From CAZEDU01 sp964511185 (GTDB lineage: Bacteria; Myxococcota; Myxococcia; Myxococcales; Myxococcaceae): a DNA stretch of 61,091 nucleotides. The stretch is taken from assembly GCA_964511185.1 (NCBI GenBank), contig CAZEDU010000012.1, positions 1 to 61,091 of the forward strand. Reading direction: 5' to 3'. The translations under genes and the position numbers were made by a program. Shown here in pieces: positions 26,893-35,056 of the stretch. How positions within the stretch are numbered: position 1 is the first letter of the stretch; each line of letters opens with the position of its first letter. The notes beneath the pieces were generated by a model. That model saw only the letters and a program-made list of their open reading frames with translations. It was not told the origin of the DNA and did no database searches.

Positions 26893-27864
26893 TCAGTCGA
26901 GCTCGAGCGCCAGGGCGTGCAAGCGCGGCGTGCGCGGGGCCCCGAGCAACGTCGGGAAGTCGAACGGCAGGGCGGGGCGGGCGAGCACGATCGCCGCGCG
27001 GCCCGCGCGCGCGCAGCTCTGGGACACCCAGGCCTCGAAGGCCCCCATCCCAGCGCCGCTCAAGTCGGTCTGCGCGACTACCAGGAACCCGCCGTGCTGC
27101 GTGTGGCGGATGGCGAGCTGGAGCAGCCGATCGAGCGCGCCCGCTTCGCGGAGGAACGGCGCGTCGATCGGAACGTCGAGCAGCACGAGCTCGAAGGGGT
27201 CGTGCCCCGCCGACAGCGCCTCGAACGGGTCCGCCAGCTCCACGTGCGAGCGCGCCAGCAGCCCGTTCGACTCCAGGTTCTCCTGCGCGAGGACGATCGC
27301 GTCCTCGTCGGCGTCGAAGGCCACCACGTGCCGGGCGCCGTGCGCGCCCGCGTGCAGGAACAACCCGCCGACGCCGCAGCACAGGTCGAGCACCCGCATG
27401 CCGGGCGCCAGCCGCGCCACGACGCGCCGGACCGAGCGCTGCGCGTACGCATAGCCGGTGAGCGGGCCGGAGAAGAGATCGACGGTCACCAACGCGCCCA
27501 GCTCGTGCACGCGGGTCCAGCGCGGCGGCTTCCCGTGGAGAACGTGGGGGGCGTGCGAGGGGAGGCCTCGCACGCGGCGGAGCGGGCCGTCGTTGCGCGC
27601 GAGCACCGAGCCCGCGCCGGCGATCTCCACCAACAGCCGGGCGATCGCCCCGATCTGCCCATCGTGCGCTGGGCTCAACGCCTGCACCACGAAGCAGCCG
27701 TCGTACCGGTCGATCGCCAGCCCCGGGAGGCCATCGCCATCCTCGTTCACCGTCCGGCAGAAGAGCGGCGTCTGGACGAAGCGGGCCCGGCGCTCGAGCG
27801 CGTGGCGCAGGCGAGGCGCTAGGTCTTCGAGAGGGGTCTGGGACGAGGTGTCGGTCTGAAGCAC
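26893..27864 (-). CDS. RlmI-like class I SAM methyltransferase with altered catalytic motif
   Basis: The 323-residue protein carries the RlmI family signature NEDGDGLPGLAIDRYDG (about residues 40-56). A Rossmann SAM domain follows (VLDLCCGVGGLFLHAGAHGA about 160, then VVAFDADEDAIVLAQENLESNG). RlmI methylates C1962 of 23S rRNA. Two features are odd. The N-terminal PUA domain is missing; a stop lies in frame two codons upstream of the GTG start. The catalytic D-P-P-[KR] motif reads LLDVPIDAPFL, so the second Pro pair is lost. It may therefore modify a different substrate or be inactive. An assembly gap lies 44 bases upstream of the start, in the likely promoter region. Confidence 0.72.
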   Translation of the reverse strand: MLQTDTSSQTPLEDLAPRLRHALERRARFVQTPLFCRTVNEDGDGLPGLAIDRYDGCFVVQALSPAHDGQIGAIARLLVEIAGAGSVLARNDGPLRRVRGLPSHAPHVLHGKPPRWTRVHELGALVTVDLFSGPLTGYAYAQRSVRRVVARLAPGMRVLDLCCGVGGLFLHAGAHGARHVVAFDADEDAIVLAQENLESNGLLARSHVELADPFEALSAGHDPFELVLLDVPIDAPFLREAGALDRLLQLAIRHTQHGGFLVVAQTDLSGAGMGAFEAWVSQSCARAGRAAIVLARPALPFDFPTLLGAPRTPRLHALALELD

Positions 27865-27908
27865 CGCTCACTCCGAAGCGCGAATGTCCTCGGAGAAACA
27901 TGCGGCGC

Positions 27909-27918
27909 NNNNNNNNNN
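27909..27918. other. Assembly gap (10 N), intergenic
   Basis: The gap lies upstream of the RlmI-like gene and downstream of the 104-residue unknown gene, directly beside a strong inverted repeat (GGCAGGC/GCCTGCC). The flanks share the 10-mers GCGGCCTGCC and GACGGCCCTA with the flanks of the first gap. Confidence 0.95.
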
Positions 27919-27972
27919 GGCAGGCCGCCCGGGGGCCAGCGTTCGCCTGCCGAGAAGGCCGCCTGGACGGCC
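27919..27972 (-). terminator. Two hairpins downstream of the 104-residue unknown gene
   Basis: Read on the minus strand, GGCCG-TCCAGG-CGGCC (27972-27957) follows the stop codon at once and is followed by TTCTC. A second inverted repeat, GGCAGGC/GCCTGCC (arms 27951-27945 and 27925-27919), closes next to the gap. The first is a plausible terminator with a poor T-run; the second may be part of a repeat that broke the assembly. Confidence 0.4.
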
Positions 27973-28287
27973 CTAGGCCTCTTCCTCGGCGTCGTCGGTC
28001 TCCCGCTCGACCTTGGGCGCGTCGGCCTTGGGCTTCTCGTGCTCTTCGATGTGGAAGTCGGAGATCTTCCCGAGCTTCTTCATGTGCTCGAGGCCGGCGA
28101 CCAACGCGTGCTCCTTCGAGTCGGCCATCACCTTCATCAAGAGCGGCACCGGCCAGGACTTGTACGGCTCGGAGATCTTCTCGGCATTCGGTGGTGGCTC
28201 GGGATAGACCTCGATGGAGTAGTTGTCGGTGAGGTCGCGGGTGACGCGCACCAAGTGCTTTCGGCCACTGACGGTTGCGTATGCCAT
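27973..28287 (-). CDS. Unknown 104-residue acidic-tailed protein
   Basis: I do not recognise the family. The protein begins with a strand-rich part (YATVSGRKHLVRVTRDLTDN, YSIEVYPEPPPNAEKISE), then a helical region (HALVAGLEHMKKLGKISDFH) and ends in a highly charged tail (about 20 residues dominated by Lys, Asp, Glu). No signal peptide or membrane segment is seen. ATG at 28287 is preferred, with GGAGTGG five bases upstream; a GTG at 28296 would add three residues. It lies 41 bases downstream of the 123-residue membrane protein gene on the same strand, probably in one transcription unit with it and the flavoprotein gene further upstream. Confidence 0.7.
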   Translation of the reverse strand: MAYATVSGRKHLVRVTRDLTDNYSIEVYPEPPPNAEKISEPYKSWPVPLLMKVMADSKEHALVAGLEHMKKLGKISDFHIEEHEKPKADAPKVERETDDAEEEA

Positions 28288-28328
28288 GCGGGCCACTCCA
28301 CTAGCCCGAAGGGGCCGTCACCGACAAG

Positions 28329-28700
28329 TCACTTCCGCTTGAAGGCCAGCGCCGTCACGCGCCACAGGAGCATGGTGAGCGCCATCGCCAGGCACAGCGC
28401 GACGATGTGGTAGCCGGCGATGAGGCAGAACAGCGCGCCCGCAGCGAGCAGGGTCGCGGCCACCACCCAGTACAAGACCGTGTTGCTGCCGCGCTGCCGG
28501 GCCGCCGTCGCCGCCTGCTGCAACAAGGGAATGCTCCCCGCCTTGCGCCAGGTCTCCTTGCCTTCCTCGAGCACCTCGTCGTCCGCGTCGACCAGCCCCT
28601 GCAGGTAGGCCTTCTCGACGTCGAGGAAGGACTCGAAAGACAGCTGACCCTCTTTGCTGCGCACCGTGTATCGGCCCATGGCGATCTGAAACCTAGCCAT
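28329..28700 (-). CDS. Unknown 123-residue protein with C-terminal membrane hairpin
   Basis: Residues 1-70 are soluble: RYTVRSKEGQLSFESFLDVE, then ADDEVLEEGKETWRKAGSIP, a layout that loosely recalls GYF_2-type modules (a threshold segment followed by a conserved Trp). Residues about 75-118 contain two hydrophobic helices (VLYWVVAATLLAAGALFCLI and IVALCLAMALTMLLW), ending in the basic FKRK. This should anchor the protein in the inner membrane with the soluble part in the cytoplasm. I cannot name the family with confidence. It follows the flavoprotein gene by 22 bases on the minus strand. Confidence 0.72.
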   Translation of the reverse strand: MARFQIAMGRYTVRSKEGQLSFESFLDVEKAYLQGLVDADDEVLEEGKETWRKAGSIPLLQQAATAARQRGSNTVLYWVVAATLLAAGALFCLIAGYHIVALCLAMALTMLLWRVTALAFKRK

Positions 28701-28722
28701 CTCCCGGCGGGTTTGCTCGCTT

Positions 28723-30312
28723 TCAGCTCAGCTCGGCGCAGATCTGCTCGGCGATGCGCAGCCCGTCGATGGCGGACGAGACGATGCCGCCCGCATAGCC
28801 GCAGCCTTCGCCGCCCGGGTAGAGCCCGCGCAAGGAGACCGACTGCAGGTCGTCGCCGCGCGTGATGCGCACCGGTGCGCTGGTCCGGCTCTCGATGCCG
28901 ATGAGCATGCCGTCGTTCGATAAGAAGCCGCGCATGCGCTTGTCGAACGCGCGCAGCGCCCCCTTCAGGGCCGCGGTGAGCCGCTCGGGGAAGAGCCGAT
29001 TCAAATCGGCGTGCGCGAGCCCGGGCCGGTAGCTCGTCTCGCCCGGCTTCTTCACCCGCTTGCCGGCGAGGTAGTCGGGGATCGACTGCGCGGGCGCGAT
29101 GAAGCGCCCGCCGCCGAGCTCATACGCCTTCTGCTCCCAATGGCGCTGGAAGGCCAACCCCGCGAGCGGACCGGTGAAGCCTTCGCGCGCGAAGTCCTCG
29201 ACCGAGACCGACACCACGATGCCGGCGTTGGCGAACTTCGCGTTCCGCCTCGAGTTGCTCATGCCGTTGGTGCACTGCAGCCCTTCCTCGGTCGGCGTCG
29301 GCACCACGATGCCGCCTGGGCACATGCAGAACGAGTAGATGCCGCGCACCTCGCCGTTGAGCTCCAGGTTCTCGGCGAGCTTGTAGTCGGCGGGCGGCAG
29401 CTTCGGGTTCTTCGCGGCGGCGCCGTACTGAATCGAGTTGATGAGCGCTTGCGGGTGCTCGGCGCGAAAGCCCAAGGCGAAGGGCTTGGCCTCGACCGTC
29501 ACGCGCCCGTCGGCGGCGAAGCGCTCGTACAGCTCGCGGGCCGAGTTGCCCGGCGTCAGCACCACGCGGTCGNNNNNNNNNNGCCCGTCGGAGAGCTTCA
29601 CGCCCGCCACGTTTCCATCGCGGTAGAGGAGGTCCTCGACGCGCGTCTCGAACAGCACCTCGCAGCCGCCCGCGACCAGCTCCTTGCGCAGGGTCTGCAC
29701 CGCGCCCGGCAAGAGGTCCGAGCCGATGTGCGGCTTGCCTTCGACCAGAATCTGATCCGGCGCGCCGTACCGCGCGAACGCCTCGATGACCTTGCGCACC
29801 AGCGGGTGGTTGATGCGGGTCGACAGCTTTCCGTCGGTGTACGCGCCCGCGCCGCCCTCGCCGAAGTTCATGTTGCTCTCGGGGTCGAGCGAGCCGTCGC
29901 GCATCAGCTTGGCGACGTCCTTGCGGCGCTGCACCACGTCGCGGCCGCGCTCGAGGAGGATGCTCTTCACCCCCCGCTCGAGCAGCCCCAGCGCACAGAA
30001 CAGACCGGCCGGCCCCGTGCCGATGATGATCGGCCGCAGCTCGGGCGCTCGGACCGGCAGCGCGGGCGGGGGCGCGGGCGCCACCGGCGACACGTCGGGC
30101 GGCAGCTTCGCCGGCGTCTTCCCCGCCGTGAGCGCCACCTCGAGCGTGTACACGTAGCGCGGGTGCCCCTTCTTGCGCGCGTCCAGGACCGAACGCACCA
30201 CGCGGACCGACTGAAGGTCCGCCGGCGTGACCCCCAACTTTGCGGCTGCCCGGCGGCCCAGGAGCTCGGTGGGCTCGTCCAACCACAGAGAAATATTGTT
30301 CACTCGAAACAC
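28723..30312 (-). CDS. NAD(P)/FAD-dependent oxidoreductase (FAD-utilising dehydrogenase family)
   Basis: The 529-residue protein has an N-terminal 80-90-residue ferredoxin-like domain (SLWLDEPTELLGRRAAAKLG, RYVYTLEVAL), the dinucleotide-binding GTGPAGLFCALGLLERG near residue 95, and LLERGRDVVQRR. Further family blocks are NFGEGGAGAYTDGKLSTR and, at the end, GLYPGGEGCGYAGGIVSSA, which closes the FAD site. This is the broadly conserved uncharacterised FAD-dependent dehydrogenase family. The 10-N gap at 29573-29582 falls after KLSDG and before DRVVLTPGNSARE, and both halves are in the same frame. Substrate unknown. It heads a short minus-strand group with two small unknown genes. Confidence 0.92.
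   Translation of the reverse strand: MFRVNNISLWLDEPTELLGRRAAAKLGVTPADLQSVRVVRSVLDARKKGHPRYVYTLEVALTAGKTPAKLPPDVSPVAPAPPPALPVRAPELRPIIIGTGPAGLFCALGLLERGVKSILLERGRDVVQRRKDVAKLMRDGSLDPESNMNFGEGGAGAYTDGKLSTRINHPLVRKVIEAFARYGAPDQILVEGKPHIGSDLLPGAVQTLRKELVAGGCEVLFETRVEDLLYRDGNVAGVKLSDGXXXXDRVVLTPGNSARELYERFAADGRVTVEAKPFALGFRAEHPQALINSIQYGAAAKNPKLPPADYKLAENLELNGEVRGIYSFCMCPGGIVVPTPTEEGLQCTNGMSNSRRNAKFANAGIVVSVSVEDFAREGFTGPLAGLAFQRHWEQKAYELGGGRFIAPAQSIPDYLAGKRVKKPGETSYRPGLAHADLNRLFPERLTAALKGALRAFDKRMRGFLSNDGMLIGIESRTSAPVRITRGDDLQSVSLRGLYPGGEGCGYAGGIVSSAIDGLRIAEQICAELS
29573..29582. other. Assembly gap (10 N) inside the flavoprotein gene
   Basis: The frame is the same on both sides. The family usually has only a few residues here, so the true missing length is probably near the placeholder, within a few codons. 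Confidence 0.95.
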
Positions 30313-30465
30313 TGCGGCTGCTCCTACCAGTGCGAAGGTCGCTATGCATCTTCCCGGCGCCGCTCGCCTGGGGTGCGCGATGTGGTGCGTAAGGGGCTAT
30401 ACAGCGCCACTGCAAAACAGGCAGCTAAGCATATGAAATGACATGTCTTCTGGAATGGGCCGGTC

Positions 30466-30481
30466 TGGCACGCGGGTTGTA
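30466..30481 (+). promoter_or_regulatory. Sigma-54 promoter
   Basis: TGGCACG-N4-TTGTA: the -24 box TGGCACG is perfect (30466-30472) and the -12 box TTGTA (30477-30481) differs from TTGCA by one base. The GG (30467-30468) and G (30479) have the invariant 10-base spacing. Transcription should start near 30492, about 43 bases before the 64-residue ORF. No enhancer site could be recognised with confidence in the preceding AT-richer stretch (30421-30450). Confidence 0.8.
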
Positions 30482-30534
30482 GTCGCATTGATCATCGCAG
30501 TTGGTCGGACTTCCTTTCAGGGAGTTGGAGAGAC

Positions 30535-30729
30535 ATGAAGCCGGACGCCAAGAGCGCCAAGATCCTCGCGCACACGTTCTTCCAGCAGTTGAAGGGCGGC
30601 GGTTACAACTCGAACCAGATCATCGGGGTCGCCAGCGAGCTCATCGACCTGGTCACGCTCGAGCTGCGCGCCGCCGAGAAGGCGGACCCACATCAGGAGC
30701 CGGAGCAGGAGTTGCGCCGCATCGCCTAG
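30535..30729 (+). CDS. Unknown 64-residue protein under sigma-54 control
   Basis: This small ORF has a good ribosome site (GGAG about 14 and GAGAG about 4 bases before ATG). It encodes a soluble, mostly helical protein: KSAKILAHTFFQQLKGGGYN, then NQIIGVASELIDLVTLELRA, then a charged tail (HQEPEQELRRIA). It has no signal peptide and no known motif. The sigma-54 promoter 54 bases upstream and the intrinsic terminator 82 bases downstream define a single-gene transcript of about 350 bases, so expression is likely conditional (nutrient stress, development or motility). Coding bias is good. The family is not one I can name. Confidence 0.72.
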   Translation: MKPDAKSAKILAHTFFQQLKGGGYNSNQIIGVASELIDLVTLELRAAEKADPHQEPEQELRRIA

Positions 30730-30810
30730 CTGGTTCTAATTCACGCTGACCCTAGCGGGCGGACGAGCTCCGGACTGGTTTCGGGGCTCACGCCCTCTAG
30801 GCGGTAGGTT

Positions 30811-30845
30811 ACCCGGACAGCGAAATGGGCTGCCCGGGTTTTTTA
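30811..30845 (+). terminator. Intrinsic terminator after the sigma-54 transcript
   Basis: ACCCGGACAGC-GAAATG-GGCTGCCCGGGT forms a stem with one bulged base, followed by TTTTTT (30839-30844). Between the ORF stop and this hairpin are about 80 bases with more GC-rich pairing potential (GGGGCTCACGCCC), so the transcript has a structured 3' end. The T-run ends at the stop of the convergent dgkA gene. Confidence 0.85.
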
Positions 30846-31487
30846 TTGCCTCAGCCGGCGTCGCTGCAGCGCCGCGGCGCCGGTCAAGACGAGCAGGCCC
30901 AGGGTCATCGCTGAGAAGACGTAGCTGGTGGAGCGGTACAACAGCGCGGCCCACAGCGCGAACGCGGCCGCCACGAAGCCCACGTCGAGCAGCCAGTGCT
31001 TCCTCGCCTCGTGCATCAGCGCGCCGGCGCAGAAGGTGAGCGGGACGCCGAGCAGCACCTGCCGCTGAATCTCCTCCCCGTGGCTCGCGATGACGTCCGA
31101 GTTGTGCACGAGAATCGCGGCGAAGATGACCACCGTGCCGATCGCCAGGACGAGCACTCCGGCGGCGGCGGCGTCCTTGGTCAGCCGCGCCTTCTCGTCG
31201 AACTGCTGAATCGCCAGGTCGACCAGCTGCTCGAGCGCGCTGTTCAAGATCTCGGCGAAGAAGATGAGCAGCACGCAGAAGATGAGCGTGACCTTCTCCG
31301 CGAGCCCGAGCGGAATGCCGCTGCCCACCAGCGACACCAGCACCGCGGCGATCACGTGCATGCGCATGTTCCGCTGGTGCACGACGGTGTGCACGAGCCC
31401 GTTCCAGGCGTGGAACAGCGAAGACAGGAAGGTCCCGTTATGGGGGGGCGCGCGGAAGGTGGCTGGACCGTGCGAGGGCGGGGCCAT
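30843..31487 (-). CDS. Diacylglycerol/undecaprenol kinase (DgkA family) with C-terminal extension
   Basis: The N-terminal half is a classic small lipid kinase: SLFHAWNGLVHTVVHQRNMR, two membrane helices, and the family motif with FFAEILNSALEQLVDLAIQQ followed by KARLTKDAAAAGVLVLA, where Glu and Asn bind Mg-ATP. The enzyme recycles diacylglycerol or undecaprenol in the membrane. The typical family length is about 120; here the last 90 residues add three more hydrophobic segments (GVPLTFCAGALMHEARKHWL, VGFVAAAFALWAALLY, LGLLVLTGAAALQRRR). I used ATG at 31487; GTG at 31514 is an alternative. The T-run of the convergent terminator touches its stop codon. Confidence 0.85.
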   Translation of the reverse strand: MAPPSHGPATFRAPPHNGTFLSSLFHAWNGLVHTVVHQRNMRMHVIAAVLVSLVGSGIPLGLAEKVTLIFCVLLIFFAEILNSALEQLVDLAIQQFDEKARLTKDAAAAGVLVLAIGTVVIFAAILVHNSDVIASHGEEIQRQVLLGVPLTFCAGALMHEARKHWLLDVGFVAAAFALWAALLYRSTSYVFSAMTLGLLVLTGAAALQRRRLRQ

Positions 31488-31636
31488 AGAGCGTCTGGGT
31501 GCGGCAGGTAACACGAGCGTGGCCCAGACGCCACGGCTGCCTCCCGCTGCGGGCGCTCGTTGACTCGCCTGTGAGCCGCGCCTACCTTGCGCGGCCCGTC
31601 GGCATCACCCATCCAGCACTTCTAAGGAGACCCTCC

Positions 31637-32644
31637 ATGGCCATCAAGTTCGCGATCAACGGCTTCGGCCGCATCGGTCGCTGCGTTCTGCGCGCCGCGC
31701 TCTCGCGCAAGGAAGACATCGAGATCGTCGCGATCAACGATCTCGACAAGCCGTCTTCGCTCGCGCACCTCTTCAAGTACGACTCGGTGCACCGCACCTG
31801 GCCGGGCACGGTGAAGGCGAGCGAGAAGGGCATCGTGATCGACGGCAAGGAGATCCGCATCACCGCCGAGAAGAGCCCCGCGGCGCTGCCGTGGAAGGAG
31901 CTGGGCGTCGACGTGGTCCTGGAGTGCACCGGCCGCTTCACCGAGCGCACCGCCGCCGAGCAACACCTGACCGCCGGCGCGCGGAAGGTGCTCATCTCCG
32001 CGCCCGCGAAGAACCCGGACATCACGCTCGCCTACGGCATCAACCACACGCTCTACGACGCCAAGAAGCACAACATCATCTCGAACGCGTCGTGCACCAC
32101 CAACTGCCTGTCGCCGGTCGCCAAGGTGCTGATGGAGAGCTTCGGCATCGAGAAGGGCTTGATGACGACGGTGCACAGCTACACCAACGATCAGCGCATC
32201 CTCGACCTGGTGCACGAGGACCTGCGGCGCGCCCGCGCGGCCGCCCTCTCGATGATCCCCGCATCCACCGGCGCGGCCAAGGCGATCGGCGAGGTGCTCC
32301 CCGCGCTCAAGGGCAAGCTGAACGGCATGGCGGTGCGCGTGCCGACCCCCAACGTCTCGCTCGTCGACCTGACCGTCGTGCTCTCGAAGAACGCGACCGC
32401 CGAGGAGATCAACGGGGCGTTCCGCAAGGCCGCCGAGGGCCCCCTCCGGGGCGTGCTGGAGTACTCCGACGTGCCGACCGTCTCCATCGACTACAACGGC
32501 AACCCGCACTCGGCGATCTTCGACGCCACCAACACCTCGGTCATCGACGGCAACCTGGCCAAGGTGATGGCCTGGTACGACAACGAGTGGGGCTTCTCGA
32601 ACCGCATGGTCGACGTCGCCAAGTTCATCGCGACCAAGGGCTAA
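31637..32644 (+). CDS. gap: Glyceraldehyde-3-phosphate dehydrogenase
   Basis: The 335-residue protein is full length. The NAD site is NGFGRIGR with D35 in AINDLDK, which favours NAD over NADP. The catalytic Cys153 is in NASCTTNCLSP, and the His partner lies in the TVHSYTNDQ segment. The enzyme makes 1,3-bisphosphoglycerate in glycolysis. The ribosome site AAGGAG is 8 bases before the ATG. It begins a four-gene operon (gap-pgk-tpiA-secG); pgk starts three bases after its stop. The order is common in deltaproteobacteria. Confidence 0.98.
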   Translation: MAIKFAINGFGRIGRCVLRAALSRKEDIEIVAINDLDKPSSLAHLFKYDSVHRTWPGTVKASEKGIVIDGKEIRITAEKSPAALPWKELGVDVVLECTGRFTERTAAEQHLTAGARKVLISAPAKNPDITLAYGINHTLYDAKKHNIISNASCTTNCLSPVAKVLMESFGIEKGLMTTVHSYTNDQRILDLVHEDLRRARAAALSMIPASTGAAKAIGEVLPALKGKLNGMAVRVPTPNVSLVDLTVVLSKNATAEEINGAFRKAAEGPLRGVLEYSDVPTVSIDYNGNPHSAIFDATNTSVIDGNLAKVMAWYDNEWGFSNRMVDVAKFIATKG

Positions 32645-32647
32645 CCG

Positions 32648-33844
32648 GTGGTCCGATACATCGACGAGCTGCAGCTGACGGGCAAGCGCGTCTTCATTCG
32701 GGTGGACTTCAACGTCCCGCTCGACAAGGCGCGCAAGGTCACCGACGACACCCGCATCCGCGAGGCGCTGCCGACCATTCGGCGCGCCATCCAGATGGGC
32801 GGGAAGGTGATCCTCGCGTCTCACCTCGGGCGGCCGAAGGGCGGGCCAGACCCGGCGTTCTCGCTCGAGCCGGCGGCGGCGCGCTTGTCCGAGCTGCTCG
32901 GCGGTGAGCACGAGGTGCTGCTCGCTGACGACTGCATCGGCGACGGGGTGCAGAAGCTGGTGCGGGACTTGAAGCCAGGGCAGGTGCTCCTGCTCGAGAA
33001 CCTGCGCTTCCACGCCGAGGAAGAGGCGAACGACGAGGGCTTCGCGCGTCAGCTCGCCGCGCTCTGCGATGTGTACGTGAACGACGCGTTCGGCACCGCG
33101 CACCGGGCGCACGCCTCGACCGCGGGCATGGTGCCGTTCGTGAAGGAGAAGGCCGCGGGCTTCCTCATCCGCAAGGAGCTCGAGTACCTGGGCCGCATCG
33201 TCAAGAACCCGGAGAAGCCGTTCGTCGGCATCCTCGGTGGCGCGAAGGTCTCGGACAAGATCAAGGTGATCGAGAACCTCTTGCCGAAGGTCGACGCGCT
33301 CCTGATCGGCGGCGCGATGGCCTACACGTTCTTGAAGGCGCAGGGCATCGAGGTGGGCGCGAGCCGGGTCGAGAGCGACAAGCTCTCGCTCGCCACGCGG
33401 CTGCTCGAAGCGGCGCAGCGGCTCAAGAGCGAGATTGTCCTGCCGCTCGACCACATCGTGGGCACCTCGCCCGACGAGAAGAGCGAAGCGCGCGAGGTGA
33501 AGGAGCGCGCGATCCCCGCCGGGTGGATGGGGCTCGACATCGGGCCGAAGACCCGCGACCACTACCGGCAGCACATTCGCGGCGCGAAGACCGTGCTGTG
33601 GAACGGGCCGATGGGGCTGTTCGAGGTGAAGAAGTTCTCGGAAGGCACCCGCGCGGTCGCCGAGGCGATGGCGGCGAACCAGGGCGCCATCACGGTGGTC
33701 GGCGGCGGCGACAGCGCCGCGGCGGTCGCCGAGTTCCGCCTCTCGGACAAGATGAAGCACGTGTCGACCGGCGGCGGCGCCTCGCTCGAGTTCCTCGAGG
33801 GCAAGGAGCTCCCCGGCATCAAGGCACTCCAGGAGACGCCATGA
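32648..33844 (+). CDS. pgk: Phosphoglycerate kinase
   Basis: The 398-residue enzyme makes ATP from 1,3-bisphosphoglycerate. Landmarks are RVDFNVPLDKARKVTDDTRI at the N-terminus, SHLGRPKGG, ENLRFHAEEEANDEGFA, VNDAFGTAHRAHAST, FVGILGGAKVSDKIKVIENL and the ATP-site loops VLWNGPMGLFEVKKFSEGT and VVGGGDSAAAV, plus the C-terminal STGGGASLEFLEG. The start is GTG at 32648, three bases after the gap stop. Its stop overlaps the tpiA start as ATGA, so translation is coupled. No unusual features. Confidence 0.98.
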   Translation: MVRYIDELQLTGKRVFIRVDFNVPLDKARKVTDDTRIREALPTIRRAIQMGGKVILASHLGRPKGGPDPAFSLEPAAARLSELLGGEHEVLLADDCIGDGVQKLVRDLKPGQVLLLENLRFHAEEEANDEGFARQLAALCDVYVNDAFGTAHRAHASTAGMVPFVKEKAAGFLIRKELEYLGRIVKNPEKPFVGILGGAKVSDKIKVIENLLPKVDALLIGGAMAYTFLKAQGIEVGASRVESDKLSLATRLLEAAQRLKSEIVLPLDHIVGTSPDEKSEAREVKERAIPAGWMGLDIGPKTRDHYRQHIRGAKTVLWNGPMGLFEVKKFSEGTRAVAEAMAANQGAITVVGGGDSAAAVAEFRLSDKMKHVSTGGGASLEFLEGKELPGIKALQETP

Positions 33845-34608
33845 CTTCCGCTCGTCGCCGCTTCATCGCCGGCAACTGGAAGATGAACAAGACGGTGGGC
33901 GAGGCGCTGGCGCTGGTGCGCGAGCTGCGCGGCCTGGTGTCGATGGTGCGCGACCGCGTCGACATCGCCGTGGCGCCGCCGTTCGTCTCGCTCCACCCGG
34001 TGGCCAAGGCGCTCGAGGGCTCGAACATCGCGCTCGCGGCGCAGAACTGCCACTTCGAGAAGTCGGGCGCGTTCACCGGCGAGGTCTCGACCGAGATGCT
34101 CCAAGAGGTCGGCTGCGCCTACGTGATCGTCGGTCACTCCGAGCGGCGGCAGCTGTTCGGCGAGACCGACGAGTCGGTCAACAAGAAAGCCAGGGCGGTG
34201 CTCGCCCAGGGCATGCGGCCCATCATCTGCGTCGGCGAGACGCTGGCCGAGCGGGAAGCGGGCCGCACGCTCGAGATCGTCGGTCGTCAGCTCAAGGGTG
34301 CGCTGCAGGGCTTCTCCGCCGCCGACGGGACCCAGGTCGTGCTCGCCTACGAGCCCGTCTGGGCCATCGGCACTGGGCGCAACGCCACCAGCGCGCAGGC
34401 GCAAGAGGTGCACGCGCACCTGCGTGAGCAGCTCGTCGCGCTGCTCGGCCGTGAGGTCGCCGAGCAGATTCGCATCCAGTACGGCGGGTCGGTGAAGCCA
34501 GAGAACGCGGCCGAGCTGTTGGCCCAGCCCGACGTGGACGGCGCTTTGGTGGGCGGCGCCAGCCTGAAAGCGACTGATTTCGCTGGAATCGTGAAGGCCG
34601 GCCTGTAG
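33841..34608 (+). CDS. tpiA: Triosephosphate isomerase
   Basis: The 255-residue enzyme interconverts glyceraldehyde-3-phosphate and dihydroxyacetone phosphate. The catalytic Lys14 is in GNWKMNKT, the His in VGHSERRQLFGETD, the Glu in YEPVWAIGTGRNAT (with the phosphate loop), and the C-terminal phosphate-binding segments are QYGGSVKPENA and GALVGGASL. Its ATG overlaps the pgk stop. secG follows after 68 bases, in the arrangement tpiA-secG that is widespread. Confidence 0.98.
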   Translation: MTSARRRFIAGNWKMNKTVGEALALVRELRGLVSMVRDRVDIAVAPPFVSLHPVAKALEGSNIALAAQNCHFEKSGAFTGEVSTEMLQEVGCAYVIVGHSERRQLFGETDESVNKKARAVLAQGMRPIICVGETLAEREAGRTLEIVGRQLKGALQGFSAADGTQVVLAYEPVWAIGTGRNATSAQAQEVHAHLREQLVALLGREVAEQIRIQYGGSVKPENAAELLAQPDVDGALVGGASLKATDFAGIVKAGL

Positions 34609-34676
34609 TTGTCCTGAGACCCCGAATTCACTATGGTCCGCCTCCTTTTTCTGGCTGACCAACGAGCGAACGAAAC

Positions 34677-35045
34677 ATGCTGACCTTCTTCACGATCGTG
34701 CACGTCGTCCTCTGCGTGTTCATGATCTTCGTCATCCTTCTGCAGCCCGGTAAGGACGCTGGCATGGGCGCGGCCCTCGGCGGGGGCGCGGCCACCAGCG
34801 CGTTCGGCGGACGTGGCGCGGTCACCTTCCTCGGAAAGATCACCGCCGTCTGCGCCGCGGCGTTCTTCCTCACGTCGCTCGGCCTCTCGTTCGTCGGCAT
34901 GCGCGGCTCGGTGATGGCCGGGACCAAGGCCAAGCCCGCCGCCGCGGCGCCCGCGTCCGATGCTCCCGCCAACAAGGGGCTCGAGCAGCCGGCGGCCGCT
35001 CCCGCCGAAGACAAGCCTGCGCCGGAAGCCGCGCCGCAGCAGTAA
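34677..35045 (+). CDS. secG: Preprotein translocase subunit SecG
   Basis: The 122-residue protein has two membrane helices (TIVHVVLCVFMIFVILLQPG and ITAVCAAAFFLTSLGLS) joined by the Gly/Ala-rich loop MGAALGGGAATSAFGG, as in SecG of the SecYEG channel. The final 40 residues are an Ala/Pro/Lys tail, longer than in E. coli. The last gene of the gap operon; tRNA-Leu starts 11 bases after its stop. Confidence 0.95.
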   Translation: MLTFFTIVHVVLCVFMIFVILLQPGKDAGMGAALGGGAATSAFGGRGAVTFLGKITAVCAAAFFLTSLGLSFVGMRGSVMAGTKAKPAAAAPASDAPANKGLEQPAAAPAEDKPAPEAAPQQ

Positions 35046-35056
35046 AGAGAGAGCAA

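Noticed and set aside
30730..30845. Homologue of the myxobacterial sRNA Pxr
   Set aside because: The sigma-54 promoter and terminator invite the comparison, but I could not confirm any sequence match, and an ORF lies between promoter and terminator.
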